NCBI GenBank assembly: GCA_041311015.1
Contig: JBFYKG010000001.1
Location: forward strand, 1 to 64,000
DNA length: 64,000 bases
Direction: 5' to 3'
DNA from: Fluviibacter sp041311015
GTDB taxonomy: Bacteria > Pseudomonadota > Gammaproteobacteria > Burkholderiales > Rhodocyclaceae
Shown here: positions 51,973 through 60,519 of the stretch, one piece after another
Position numbering within the stretch: position 1 is the first letter of the stretch
Layout: each line of letters starts with the position of its first letter
Position numbers and translations under genes: made by a program
Notes under the pieces: model-generated
What the model saw: the letters and a program-made list of their open reading frames with translations, nothing else
Databases searched by the model: none
What the model was told of the DNA's origin: nothing

Positions 51973-53766
51973 TCAATTGAGTGGTCGCTCTTTTTTGGTC
52001 TCGGCAACCGGGATCACTCTGCCACCCAATACCGTAGCCACAACCGGCACATCCTTGATCTTCATCGATGGCACGGTTTGCGGATCATCACCCAGCACGG
52101 CAAAGTCGGCATATTTGCCGGGCTCAATGGTGCCGACCTTGTCTTCGATGCCTACCGTATAGGCGGCGTTGATCGTAATCATCTTCATGGCATCCGCAAC
52201 AGACACCGCCTCGGCGGGGGCCCATTTCTTGTTACCGGTATACGCACCCAAACGATTCACAACAGACCAGACTTCAGTCAAGGGCATGGGCGGTGCAACC
52301 GGGTTATCCGAATGCAGTGAAACCACGACACCTTCCCTGTTCAGATAACCGACACGGGTCGCATACGAAATGCGATCGTTGCCCAGGTCTTTCGCCTGGA
52401 CGCCTGCACGCGTGTAGAAATACGCCGGGTTCACACTCGCAACAGCACCCAGGGCCTTCATCTTCATCACCATGGCGGTCGTCGGCAACCCGAAATGCTG
52501 CAAGGTGAAACGATGGTCAAAACGTGGCTTACTATCCTGTAGCAACTGCAGTGCGTTGAGTGTGTTCTGGTTGCCGCCGGTGCCATTGCTATGTACATGG
52601 ATCTGGAAATTAGCATCCCACCACGGCTTCAAGGCCTTGTAGAAGTCTTGTGGTGACTTGTAGAAAATGATGCCCTGGTGGCCATCGGTGTAGCCGGGGT
52701 TTTCCACCTTCATGGTGTTGGCTAGGTAGGCATCGTCGCCGATGAACTTCACCCCATGAAACATCAGTCTGTCGGTATTCATGTTCTGGAGCGCCTTGAC
52801 CTGCTCTAGCCCTTGGTCGCCGTATTTGGCGATAAAGTTCTCTGCCATGGCCACCGGAACGATGCGCAACGACGATGCCTTGGATGACGTTATTTCCTTC
52901 ATCGCCTCAGTTTCCAGGGCAATATTAATAGTGCCAAATGCCATATCACTGGTGCTGGTAATACCGTGCTGTTGTGCCAGATCGTTGGAATAGAGCATAG
53001 CCCTGCCAATTCTGGCGGGTGCAAACATGTCTTTCCCAGCCACACCGGAAATATACTCAGACGCGTCCACCCCTAAAAATTGCCCGTTAGGGTTGCCAGA
53101 CTGATCAACGCCCACACCAATGATGCCTTTGACCGAGGCGCCCGTAATCTTATACTTGGCGATCGCCGCAGAGTTGAGGAACATATTGTGTTCCGAGTTG
53201 TCCCACACAATGATCGGCTGGGACTTTGACGCCTCATCCAGCAATTGGCGATCCGGCACCTTGCCCATGGCCGCAATATCATAGCCAAACGCCAGCAGCA
53301 GTTCTGACGGGTCTTTCATCTGTGCTGCATATTTCTTGAGCTGAGTGATTGCTGCCTCGAGATTGGGCACCCCGGGGAAGTCCGCACCCCAAGGGTTGGG
53401 CAGCGGCTGAGACGTCAACGGCAAACTGGTTTGCGTCAAACCACCTAGCAACGGGTGGCCGTGGGCTTCAACAAAGCCGGGATATACGACCCTGTCTGCA
53501 AACTGGCGATCAATGGTCGTTGGATACTTGGTTGTCCAGGGTTTTAAATCTTCGAGAGACCCAACCGAGAGAATCTTGCCATCCGAGACGGCGACTGCGG
53601 TTGCCACCGGCAACGATGGGTCCATCGTCACGATCTTTTTGGCAACAAATACGGTGATGCTTTTGGGCGTTTCCATCACTGGCGGCTCGAGTAGCTGGGT
53701 TGCCTGCGCCTGCAGGCTCAATAGACCGAGCATTAATCCAGTCACGACAAGATTTTGATGTTTCAT
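51973..53766 (-). CDS. Exported amidohydrolase (YtcJ-like)
   Basis: 597 residues with signal peptide MKHQNLVVTGLMLGLLSLQAQA. Amidohydrolase-3 features: metal-binding EAHGHP at 100-105 (His102, His104), HVHSNGTGGNQ in the middle and VSLHSDNPVAPPMPL near the C-terminus. YtcJ-like enzymes deacylate or hydrolyse amides and lactams; an exported form implies a periplasmic substrate. Spot counts of two 60-base lines give 43% and 52% G+C, lower than neighbours (63% in a pilT line). An 11-base direct repeat flanks the gene. It has weak translation signals. Confidence 0.85.
   Translation of the reverse strand: MKHQNLVVTGLMLGLLSLQAQATQLLEPPVMETPKSITVFVAKKIVTMDPSLPVATAVAVSDGKILSVGSLEDLKPWTTKYPTTIDRQFADRVVYPGFVEAHGHPLLGGLTQTSLPLTSQPLPNPWGADFPGVPNLEAAITQLKKYAAQMKDPSELLLAFGYDIAAMGKVPDRQLLDEASKSQPIIVWDNSEHNMFLNSAAIAKYKITGASVKGIIGVGVDQSGNPNGQFLGVDASEYISGVAGKDMFAPARIGRAMLYSNDLAQQHGITSTSDMAFGTINIALETEAMKEITSSKASSLRIVPVAMAENFIAKYGDQGLEQVKALQNMNTDRLMFHGVKFIGDDAYLANTMKVENPGYTDGHQGIIFYKSPQDFYKALKPWWDANFQIHVHSNGTGGNQNTLNALQLLQDSKPRFDHRFTLQHFGLPTTAMVMKMKALGAVASVNPAYFYTRAGVQAKDLGNDRISYATRVGYLNREGVVVSLHSDNPVAPPMPLTEVWSVVNRLGAYTGNKKWAPAEAVSVADAMKMITINAAYTVGIEDKVGTIEPGKYADFAVLGDDPQTVPSMKIKDVPVVATVLGGRVIPVAETKKERPLN
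51977..51987 (+). repeat. Direct repeat TTGAGTGGTCG, left copy
   Basis: Same 11 bases as at 53782-53792, inside the 3' end of the amidohydrolase gene. The pair brackets the gene by 1.8 kb and could mark an insertion; no transposase or inverted repeat accompanies it. Confidence 0.4.
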
Positions 53767-53781
53767 GGTTTAACCCAACTT

Positions 53782-53792
53782 TTGAGTGGTCG
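53782..53792 (+). repeat. Direct repeat TTGAGTGGTCG, right copy
   Basis: Lies 16 bases upstream of the amidohydrolase start, between it and the pilT stop. Same sequence and orientation as 51977-51987. Chance recurrence cannot be excluded. Confidence 0.4.
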
Positions 53793-53816
53793 ATTGAATT
53801 AGATTGTATGCGCTGC

Positions 53817-54806
53817 TCAGATCAGCCCCGCGCGTGTGAGCTGTTCAAGGCTCTGCGCCATGGTTTGCATACCGAACTGTTGGCCGGTCTGCATGGCGCT
53901 CACGAGTTGCGTGCCCTTCTGCTCGCGGATCAGATTTCGCACAGCGGGCGTGCCGATGAGAACCTCATGAGCTGCCACGCGACCCTGGCCGTCTCTGTGC
54001 GGCAGGAGTTCCTGCGCCACCACGGCACGGAGCACATCAGCCAGCAACGTACGCGCCAGATCCCGCTCCGAGCCCGGAAAGACATCCACGATCCGTTCTA
54101 CCGATTGCGCTGCGGTGGCGGTGTGCAAGGTCGCCAGCACTAAGTGCCCCGTCTCTGCTGCGCTAAGAGCCAGGCGCATGGTTTCCAGATCGCGCATTTC
54201 GCCCAATAGGATGACGTCCGGGTCTTCACGCAATGCCGCTTTCAGGGCATCGGCAAAGCTGGGGGTGTCGCGCCCCACCTCGCGCTGGGTAATCAGCGCC
54301 TTGTCCGGCGTATAGACAAACTCGACCGGGTCTTCAATTGTCAGCACATGTTTAGCCGCCGTATGATTGATCTCATCCACCATGGCTGCCAAGGTGGTTG
54401 TTTTGCCAGAACCCGTCGGCCCCACGATCAGAACGAGCCCGTGCGACTGCGTGGCCATCTGCCTAAGAATTGCAGGCGCCTGGATCGATGCCAACGAGGG
54501 AACGATGTCGGGAATCGGCCGCAGCGCCAGGCCAACGCCGCGTTGCTGGCGATAGGCATTGGCGCGGTACCGGCCCAGGCCTTCGAGGTGAAACGCAAAG
54601 TCACACGCCGCCCCGTCGGCAAACTGCCGGCGTTGGGATTCCGGCAGCACACTATCAATCATGGCGCGGATCTGGGCATTACCCAGAGCGGTTGGTTCCA
54701 GCGGCTGCAGTGCGCCACGAACGCGCGCCAGCGGCGGCATACCGGCCGACAGGTGAATATCCGATGCGTGGTGCGCCCCGGCGGCGCGAAGCAATGAATC
54801 GAGCAT
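53817..54806 (-). CDS. pilT: Type IV pilus retraction ATPase PilT
   Basis: 329 residues from ATG 54806, with GGGAG 9 bases upstream; ATG 54815 is 3 codons earlier. Walker A VGPTGSGKTTT at about 128-138, Asp box HVLTIEDPVEFVY, Walker B ILLGEMRDLETMRLAL, His box GHLVLATLHT and the retraction motif AVRNLIRE (AIRNLIRE in other species). Drives pilus disassembly, twitching and DNA uptake from the cytoplasm. Divergent from yggS, the usual order. A pilU gene is not next to it. Confidence 0.93.
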   Translation of the reverse strand: MLDSLLRAAGAHHASDIHLSAGMPPLARVRGALQPLEPTALGNAQIRAMIDSVLPESQRRQFADGAACDFAFHLEGLGRYRANAYRQQRGVGLALRPIPDIVPSLASIQAPAILRQMATQSHGLVLIVGPTGSGKTTTLAAMVDEINHTAAKHVLTIEDPVEFVYTPDKALITQREVGRDTPSFADALKAALREDPDVILLGEMRDLETMRLALSAAETGHLVLATLHTATAAQSVERIVDVFPGSERDLARTLLADVLRAVVAQELLPHRDGQGRVAAHEVLIGTPAVRNLIREQKGTQLVSAMQTGQQFGMQTMAQSLEQLTRAGLI

Positions 54807-54884
54807 GGGGGGCACTCCCGTTTTATACTTCGCCTAGCCTAACAGCACATTCGCGACTGCACAAAGCGACTAACCTAACTTTTC

Positions 54885-55610
54885 ATGGTCGAAACCACGC
54901 CAACCTCCGACAAACCGGCAGAATCCGCACAGCGGCTTGCTGTTGTGCGAGATCGTATCGTGCGTGCAGCTCAGCAGAGCGATCGTCCGGCAGATACTGT
55001 GGCGCTACTGGCTGTTTCGAAGACGTTTCCGATCGAGGCGGTGGATGCGGTAGCGGCTGTCGGGCAACGGGCTTTTGGCGAGAACTATGCCCAGGAGGGC
55101 GTGGACAAGGCACAGGCACGGCCAGCACTTGAATGGCACTTCATCGGCCCGATCCAGAGCAACAAGACGCGCGGCATTGCCGAGCACTTTAGCTGGGTAC
55201 ATACCATCGACCGACTGAAGATTGCCGAACGCCTCTCAGCCCAACGGCCTGCCAATCTGCCCCCGCTACAGGTCTGCGTGCAGGTCAACATTTCGGACGA
55301 GGCGAGCAAAAGTGGTTGCATCCCGGGTGAGGCGCTGGCACTGTGCCAGGCTGTTGCGGCGCTGCCGAACCTGAAACTTCGGGGGCTGATGGCGATCCCC
55401 GAGGCCACGCCGGACGAAGCCACACAGCACCGACACTTTGCCGCGTTACGCCAGCTGATGGCGGATATCAATGCGGCAGACCCCGCCCTCCAGCTCGACA
55501 CACTGTCGATGGGCATGAGCGACGACCTGGAAGCTGCGATCGCCGAGGGCGCTACGATGGTCCGCATCGGGTCGGCCATTTTTGGCGCACGCACTTACAT
55601 GAACACCTAG
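54885..55610 (+). CDS. yggS: YggS/PLPBP pyridoxal-phosphate homeostasis protein
   Basis: 241 residues. A single alanine-racemase-type TIM barrel: the PLP lysine is Lys46 in LLAVSKTFP, and WHFIGPIQSNKTRGI, LRGLMAIPEA and LDTLSMGMSDDLEAAI are family motifs. It binds PLP without known catalysis and keeps PLP and amino acid pools in balance. It precedes proC, as in many bacteria. TATACT at 54823 is a candidate -10 for the divergent pair. Confidence 0.95.
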   Translation: MVETTPTSDKPAESAQRLAVVRDRIVRAAQQSDRPADTVALLAVSKTFPIEAVDAVAAVGQRAFGENYAQEGVDKAQARPALEWHFIGPIQSNKTRGIAEHFSWVHTIDRLKIAERLSAQRPANLPPLQVCVQVNISDEASKSGCIPGEALALCQAVAALPNLKLRGLMAIPEATPDEATQHRHFAALRQLMADINAADPALQLDTLSMGMSDDLEAAIAEGATMVRIGSAIFGARTYMNT

Positions 55611-55624
55611 CAACGGAGCACACC

Positions 55625-56440
55625 ATGAAAATCACGTTTCTCGGCGGCGGCAATATGGCCATCGCCCTCGTCGGCGGTCTGATTCAACGGGGCTTCAAGC
55701 CGGAAGATCTCTCCGTCATCGAGATTCTGCCCGAAGCCCGCGAACGCCTGAGCCAGCAGTTTCCCATCACGCTATATGCCGATGCCAGCCCGGAAGCACT
55801 GAACTGCGATGTGCTCGTTCTGGCTGTTAAACCACAGCAGATGCATGCCGCTCTGGCTGGCTTACCGGCAGGGACCAACCGTCCGCTGATCGTGAGCATT
55901 GCCGCCGGATTAACCGTTGAATCCCTTGCGGGCTGGATGGGTGGCGACCGCCGCATCGTGCGCGCCATGCCGAATACCCCCGCCCTGATTGGCGCCGGTA
56001 TGACCGGGTTGTATGCCGATCCTGTCGTGTCGGCCGCAGACCGCCAGCATGCCGAAGCGATCCTGGGGGCCGTGGGCGAAACCGTGTGGGTTGAGAGCGA
56101 AGCCCTCATTGACAGCGTGACGGCCATTTCCGGTAGTGGCCCCGCGTATGTATTTCTGTTCCTGGAAGCGATGCAAGAAGCTGGTCAGGCATTAGGGCTA
56201 TCCCCTGAGGCCACGCACAAACTGGCCATTCAAACCGTACTCGGTGCCGGCCAACTGGCCCGCCAATCTACCGATCCGGTCGATGTGCTGCGCCAACGTG
56301 TCACTTCCAAAGGGGGCACAACGGCCGCTGCGCTCGACAAGATGGCTGCCCTAGGCGTCAAAGCAGGGCTGATCGCCGGCATGAAAGCAGCGGCAGAACG
56401 CAGTCGCGAACTGGGTGTTGAATTAGGGCGTGACTCATAA
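55625..56440 (+). CDS. proC: Pyrroline-5-carboxylate reductase
   Basis: 271 residues from ATG 55625 (the long upstream in-frame stretch overlaps yggS and is not coding). NAD(P) loop ITFLGGGNMAIALVGGL, VLAVKPQQM, RAMPNTPALIGAGMT and VTAISGSGPAYVFLFLEAM. Last step of proline synthesis. Its stop overlaps the start of the next gene (TAATG). The family normally is followed by yggT and yggU; yggT is missing here. Confidence 0.97.
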   Translation: MKITFLGGGNMAIALVGGLIQRGFKPEDLSVIEILPEARERLSQQFPITLYADASPEALNCDVLVLAVKPQQMHAALAGLPAGTNRPLIVSIAAGLTVESLAGWMGGDRRIVRAMPNTPALIGAGMTGLYADPVVSAADRQHAEAILGAVGETVWVESEALIDSVTAISGSGPAYVFLFLEAMQEAGQALGLSPEATHKLAIQTVLGAGQLARQSTDPVDVLRQRVTSKGGTTAAALDKMAALGVKAGLIAGMKAAAERSRELGVELGRDS

Positions 56441-57246
56441 TGATTCTAAACGTTTCCAAACGCGCACTGACTGCCGCACTCTTGATGGGCGCGTTGCCAA
56501 CTTCCGCGCTGGCTGATGGGAACAAGGTGCTGCCTGAAGCTTCAGAAGGCTTTCGGTTTGTTGTGACGCCGTATCTCTGGATGCCAGGCATCAGTGGCAA
56601 TCTTGATTACAACAATGTACAAACTGTGCACACCAGCTTGAATGCCGACAAAATCCTGAACAATCTTTCCATTGGTGCCATGGCCGACGGCGAGATTCAT
56701 TACGGTCGCTGGGGCCTGATGGGCAATGCCATGTACTCAAAGCTCAGCAATGCCGGCTCGAAATCCTATCTTAAAGACCAGGCATTAACTGTTGATTCCA
56801 CCTCGGATGCATGGATGGGCATTTACACCGTAGCTGGCACATACACCGCTTATTCGAATGCCTCCGTTTATCTGGATGCTCTGGCTGGTGCGCGTTTTCT
56901 GAATTCCAATTCAAAGGTACAACTCTCTGCCTCGGTAGCGAATACGTCCTATACTGGCAACAAGACATTGTATTCATCCGTAAGCGCTACCGATGCGATC
57001 GGCGGCGTTAAGGGGCGCGTACGACTTGGCGAATCTCGCTTTTATTTGCCCTTCTATGTGGATGCAGGCGGCGGCAGCTCTGTTGCTAAATTTACGTCAC
57101 AACAAGTTCTGGGCATTGGTTACGCATTCAGTGCAGTCGATATTTCACTGGTCTATGCCAACTTGTACTACAGCATGAGCAACGACAAAATATCCTCGTA
57201 CTTCAATATGAGCGGCCCAGCCTTAGCAGCGACGTTTAGATTCTAA
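56440..57246 (+). CDS. Putative outer-membrane beta-barrel protein
   Basis: 268 residues. A signal peptide ends near PTSALADG. The mature chain alternates polar and aromatic residues in strand-like segments (FRFVVTPYLWMPG, RWGLMGNAMYSKL, FYLPFYVDAGG, DISLVYANLYYSM) and ends in Phe (LAATFRF), the usual outer-membrane sorting signal. No Cys for lipid attachment. Two counted lines give 45% and 47% G+C, below the neighbours. The start overlaps the proC stop. Likely partner of the exported carboxylesterase behind it, for example as a channel; that is inference. Confidence 0.7.
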   Translation: MILNVSKRALTAALLMGALPTSALADGNKVLPEASEGFRFVVTPYLWMPGISGNLDYNNVQTVHTSLNADKILNNLSIGAMADGEIHYGRWGLMGNAMYSKLSNAGSKSYLKDQALTVDSTSDAWMGIYTVAGTYTAYSNASVYLDALAGARFLNSNSKVQLSASVANTSYTGNKTLYSSVSATDAIGGVKGRVRLGESRFYLPFYVDAGGGSSVAKFTSQQVLGIGYAFSAVDISLVYANLYYSMSNDKISSYFNMSGPALAATFRF

Positions 57247-57277
57247 TTTCCACTAAAACCACTAATAGGTATTGTCG

Positions 57278-58945
57278 ATGCGAACCCTTTTTAAAACATT
57301 TGTCGCATGTTTGCTTTCGGCATTAGCGCTCAGTGTTCATGCAAATGATGTGTATAACGAAAGCCGTCCAATTGTCGAACTCAAGAACGGCAAGCTCCAG
57401 GGCGTTTCCACGAACGGCATGCAGTCGTTTAAGAACATTCCCTATGCGGCGCCACCCGTTGGTGACTTGCGCTGGCGCCCGCCGCAACCCGCTAGCAACT
57501 GGGAGGGCATCCGTGATGCCAGCCACTTTGGTCAGGCCTGTCCACAGCCCATGGTTACAGGGCTCAATAGTGAGTTGATCCCGGGCAATGAAGATTGCTT
57601 GAAGCTCAACGTCTATGCCCCAATGGAAGCAAAGAAACTGCCCGTTATGGTGTGGTTTCACGGGGGCGGTCTGATTGAGGGGTCAGCTTCCGAACCCTAC
57701 TATCAACCTATTGGGTTAATTAAGGAAGGGGTTGTCGTTGTTACGGTCGATTTCCGTATCGGCAAGTTAGGCTTCTTTGCACCGAAAGTATTGGCCGAAG
57801 AAGCCAATCGCAATGGTGAACCTGTCGGCAACTACGGCACCATGGACCAGATTCATTCACTTAAGTGGGTACGAGACAACATTGCCGCATTTGGGGGCGA
57901 CCCGAACAACGTTACGATTTTTGGCCAATCAGCGGGCGGCCGTAGTGTGACATGGCTTATGACCTCTCCCGCTTCCAAGGGTTTATTTCACAAGGCAATC
58001 GCGCAGAGTGCGCAGCAGTTGCCGATGAGGGATCAAACCCGAGAAACTTTTGGCATGGCGCCCGAGGAAGAAATTGATGCCCGGTTTATGCAGTCTTTGG
58101 GCGTCACGACGTTAAAGGAATTGCGAGCGCTCCCGGCAGACAAGTTGCTGATGACACCCACGGAGTTCAGAGACGGTGAGTTTGGCGGCTCATTTGTGGA
58201 TGGTCAGATCATTGTTGGCAACTCGGTGCCCTTATTTGCCGCGGGCAAACAGCACAAAGTACCGTTCATGATCGGGACCAATGCCTGGGATGCGAGTTAC
58301 TTCATGCTGAGTGCCCCGCCACTCGCAACCTATCTTAAGAATATGGGCGAAGACCCAAAGATCATTAATAAGCTTTACGCTCGTTTCAAAGACAAATGTG
58401 CACTCACGGCAGAAATCATGGCCGATGGATGGTATCGCGGCACCGTCAAACTATTAGCTGACAACGCCAACAAATCTGCCCCGGCGTACGCTTACAACTA
58501 TGCGTATCTCACCAGAACGATTCGCCCAGCACTCATCGGCCCAGGGCATACCTTTGAGCTACCCTATGTATTCGGGGATCTAGGTAATGTCTTGCCAGCG
58601 CCCGCCAAAACGCAATCGGGTGCCGACCGGTGCAAGCGCATCAATCAGGCGCTGGCCGACATGCAGAAGAAGGCCGCTTGGTCACGCTATTGGTTCCCAA
58701 TGACCAATCCAGATGACCCGGAAGATCAGTCAATCTCTGAACAGCTGGCCAAAAGCTGGACGGCGTTTGCCCGCACCGGCAACCCCAACGATGGCGGTCA
58801 GGAAATCTGGCCGCGATACACCATGCGTGATGATGTCATGCGCGAGTTTATCCAGGACAAGCAAGGCGTCGTAAGAGATCTGCATAAGGACCGGGTGGAC
58901 TATCAATTGCAAGTCATCAAGAAAACCTATGGCTTGCCTGAGTGA
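57278..58945 (+). CDS. Exported type-B carboxylesterase
   Basis: 555 residues from ATG 57278 (an in-frame TTG 2 codons earlier is ignored). Signal peptide ends near LALSVHA. Alpha/beta-hydrolase: oxyanion WFHGGGLIEGSA, nucleophile Ser218 in FGQSAGGRSVTWL, and the likely catalytic His in GPGHTFELPYVFG. Bacterial para-nitrobenzyl esterase type. A counted line has 48% G+C. Predicted to hydrolyse an ester in the periplasm or outside. It follows the beta-barrel gene by 31 bases and its 3' end overlaps the DUF167 gene by 17 bases. Confidence 0.9.
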   Translation: MRTLFKTFVACLLSALALSVHANDVYNESRPIVELKNGKLQGVSTNGMQSFKNIPYAAPPVGDLRWRPPQPASNWEGIRDASHFGQACPQPMVTGLNSELIPGNEDCLKLNVYAPMEAKKLPVMVWFHGGGLIEGSASEPYYQPIGLIKEGVVVVTVDFRIGKLGFFAPKVLAEEANRNGEPVGNYGTMDQIHSLKWVRDNIAAFGGDPNNVTIFGQSAGGRSVTWLMTSPASKGLFHKAIAQSAQQLPMRDQTRETFGMAPEEEIDARFMQSLGVTTLKELRALPADKLLMTPTEFRDGEFGGSFVDGQIIVGNSVPLFAAGKQHKVPFMIGTNAWDASYFMLSAPPLATYLKNMGEDPKIINKLYARFKDKCALTAEIMADGWYRGTVKLLADNANKSAPAYAYNYAYLTRTIRPALIGPGHTFELPYVFGDLGNVLPAPAKTQSGADRCKRINQALADMQKKAAWSRYWFPMTNPDDPEDQSISEQLAKSWTAFARTGNPNDGGQEIWPRYTMRDDVMREFIQDKQGVVRDLHKDRVDYQLQVIKKTYGLPE

Positions 58946-59249
58946 TGCCTACCTGTGTAACAAGGGCGACGGCGCGCTGCAGCTGACCGTGCACGTGCAA
59001 CCCGGCGCCAAGACGACGTCATGCGCGGGCATTCACGGAGATGCGCTCAAGATCCGACTCGCCGCTCCGCCGGTTGATGGCAAGGCCAATCAGGCGCTGA
59101 TTGCCTGGCTAGCCCAAACGCTGGCGTGCCCACAGAGCCACATCAGACTGATTCGCGGCCAGACGGGTCGGCGCAAAACGCTGACGATTGATGCCGGTGC
59201 GAAGCTCACACTAATGCGTGCAACGCTAGAGGCACTCGCCGCAAACTAG
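58929..59249 (+). CDS. yggU: DUF167 (YggU) family protein
   Basis: 106 residues. LTVHVQPGAKTTSCAGIHGDALKIRLAAPPVDGKANQALIAWLA (key parts VQPGAKTT and APPVDGKAN) and RGQTGRRKTLTID are family landmarks. Small cytoplasmic protein of unknown function, commonly linked with yggS, proC and yggT. It overlaps the esterase gene end and is convergent with pyrC'. Confidence 0.93.
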   Translation: MACLSDAYLCNKGDGALQLTVHVQPGAKTTSCAGIHGDALKIRLAAPPVDGKANQALIAWLAQTLACPQSHIRLIRGQTGRRKTLTIDAGAKLTLMRATLEALAAN

Positions 59250-59253
59250 CGGA

Positions 59254-60519
59254 TCAGGCGCGCTCGTAGACCAGCTGACCACCGGCCAGAGTTTTCATGA
59301 CGCGGCCCTGCAGGGTGCGGCCCAGGAAGGGCGTGAGTTTGCCGGCGCTACGCAGCGCACTTTCTTCCACCGTCCAGGTGGCTTCCGGATCAAAGAGCAC
59401 CAGGTCGGCACGCTGACCGACGGCAATCTGGCCGGCTTCAACGCCGAGAATCTCGGCCGCTTTCGCCGTCACCGGCAGCAGCGAACGGCGCAGCGGCAGG
59501 CTGAGTGATTCGCCCCAGGCCAGTGTGAGCGAGAGCAACAGCTCGATGCCCGTCGCGCCCGGTGCCGCTTCGGCAAACGGTACCCGCTTCACATCGACAC
59601 CGCGCGGCGTGTGCGCCGAAACCGCAGCACCCAGCGTGCCCTCTGCCAGACCGAGGCGTAAGGCTTCGCGATCTTCAAAGCCCCGCAGCGGCGGGTCAAA
59701 GCGCGCCAGTGGATCGAAGTAACCGATATCCTGTTCGTACAGGTGCAGGGCGTGGGCGGCCACATCACCGGTCACTGGCAAGCCATCATCCTGCGCGGCC
59801 CGCAGCAGTGCCACACCCTCCGCAGAACTGATCTGGGTAAAGTGAATCCGTGCGCCGGTTTCCCAGGCCAGCGACAGCACGTTCTGCATGGCCATCGTTT
59901 CGGCAGCCACAGGGATCGCCGATAGGCCAAGGCGTGACGACCAGGCGCTGTCGTGGGCAATGCCATCCTTGCTCAGGTAGTACTCGGCCGGTTGCAGCCA
60001 GACTGGCACGTCGCACGAAGCAGCGTACTGCAGGGCACGCAGCAACACCTTGGTATCAGCCGGCAAGCCGCGGCCTTGCGAGACGGCAATACAACCGGCA
60101 TCACGCAGCAGACTCATCTCGGCGAGCATGGTGCCTGCCAGACCCTGGGTCATCGCGCCAACCGGCAGCACACGCACCTGCGAGACATCTTCGGCATGGC
60201 GCACGATGCGCTCGGCCAGCTCCGGTTCGTCGATGATCGGGTCCACATCCGGCGGACAGGCCAGCGTGGTCACGCCACCGGCTACCGCGGCCTCCAGTTC
60301 GGCGTCAATGTTACCGGCGATCCGCGCCGACAGATCCACCAACCCTGGCGCGATCACCAGGCCTTTGGCCTCGATCACCTGATCGGCTTTGAAGCCGGCG
60401 GGGGTCTGGCCGATGCCGGCGATTTTGCCATCGGCAACAAAGACCGAGGCGGCATCATCAAACTGCGAGGCCGGGTCAACGACGCGACCGCCGCGAATCT
60501 CGATGTTCTTGGTATTCAT
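59254..60519 (-). CDS. pyrC': Dihydroorotase-like protein (inactive PyrC' type)
   Basis: 421 residues. Dihydroorotase fold (IAPGLVDL, TTLACPPDVDPIID, GQRADLVLFDP), but the zinc motif HxH expected after VD at about residue 63 is replaced by VDLSARIAGN, and the late catalytic Asp region is VSAHTPRGV. Zinc catalysis is therefore improbable. In pseudomonads an equivalent inactive PyrC' is coded directly behind pyrB and is needed to assemble aspartate carbamoyltransferase. ATGA overlap with pyrB supports such a structural role. A true PyrC must be elsewhere. Confidence 0.93.
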   Translation of the reverse strand: MNTKNIEIRGGRVVDPASQFDDAASVFVADGKIAGIGQTPAGFKADQVIEAKGLVIAPGLVDLSARIAGNIDAELEAAVAGGVTTLACPPDVDPIIDEPELAERIVRHAEDVSQVRVLPVGAMTQGLAGTMLAEMSLLRDAGCIAVSQGRGLPADTKVLLRALQYAASCDVPVWLQPAEYYLSKDGIAHDSAWSSRLGLSAIPVAAETMAMQNVLSLAWETGARIHFTQISSAEGVALLRAAQDDGLPVTGDVAAHALHLYEQDIGYFDPLARFDPPLRGFEDREALRLGLAEGTLGAAVSAHTPRGVDVKRVPFAEAAPGATGIELLLSLTLAWGESLSLPLRRSLLPVTAKAAEILGVEAGQIAVGQRADLVLFDPEATWTVEESALRSAGKLTPFLGRTLQGRVMKTLAGGQLVYERA

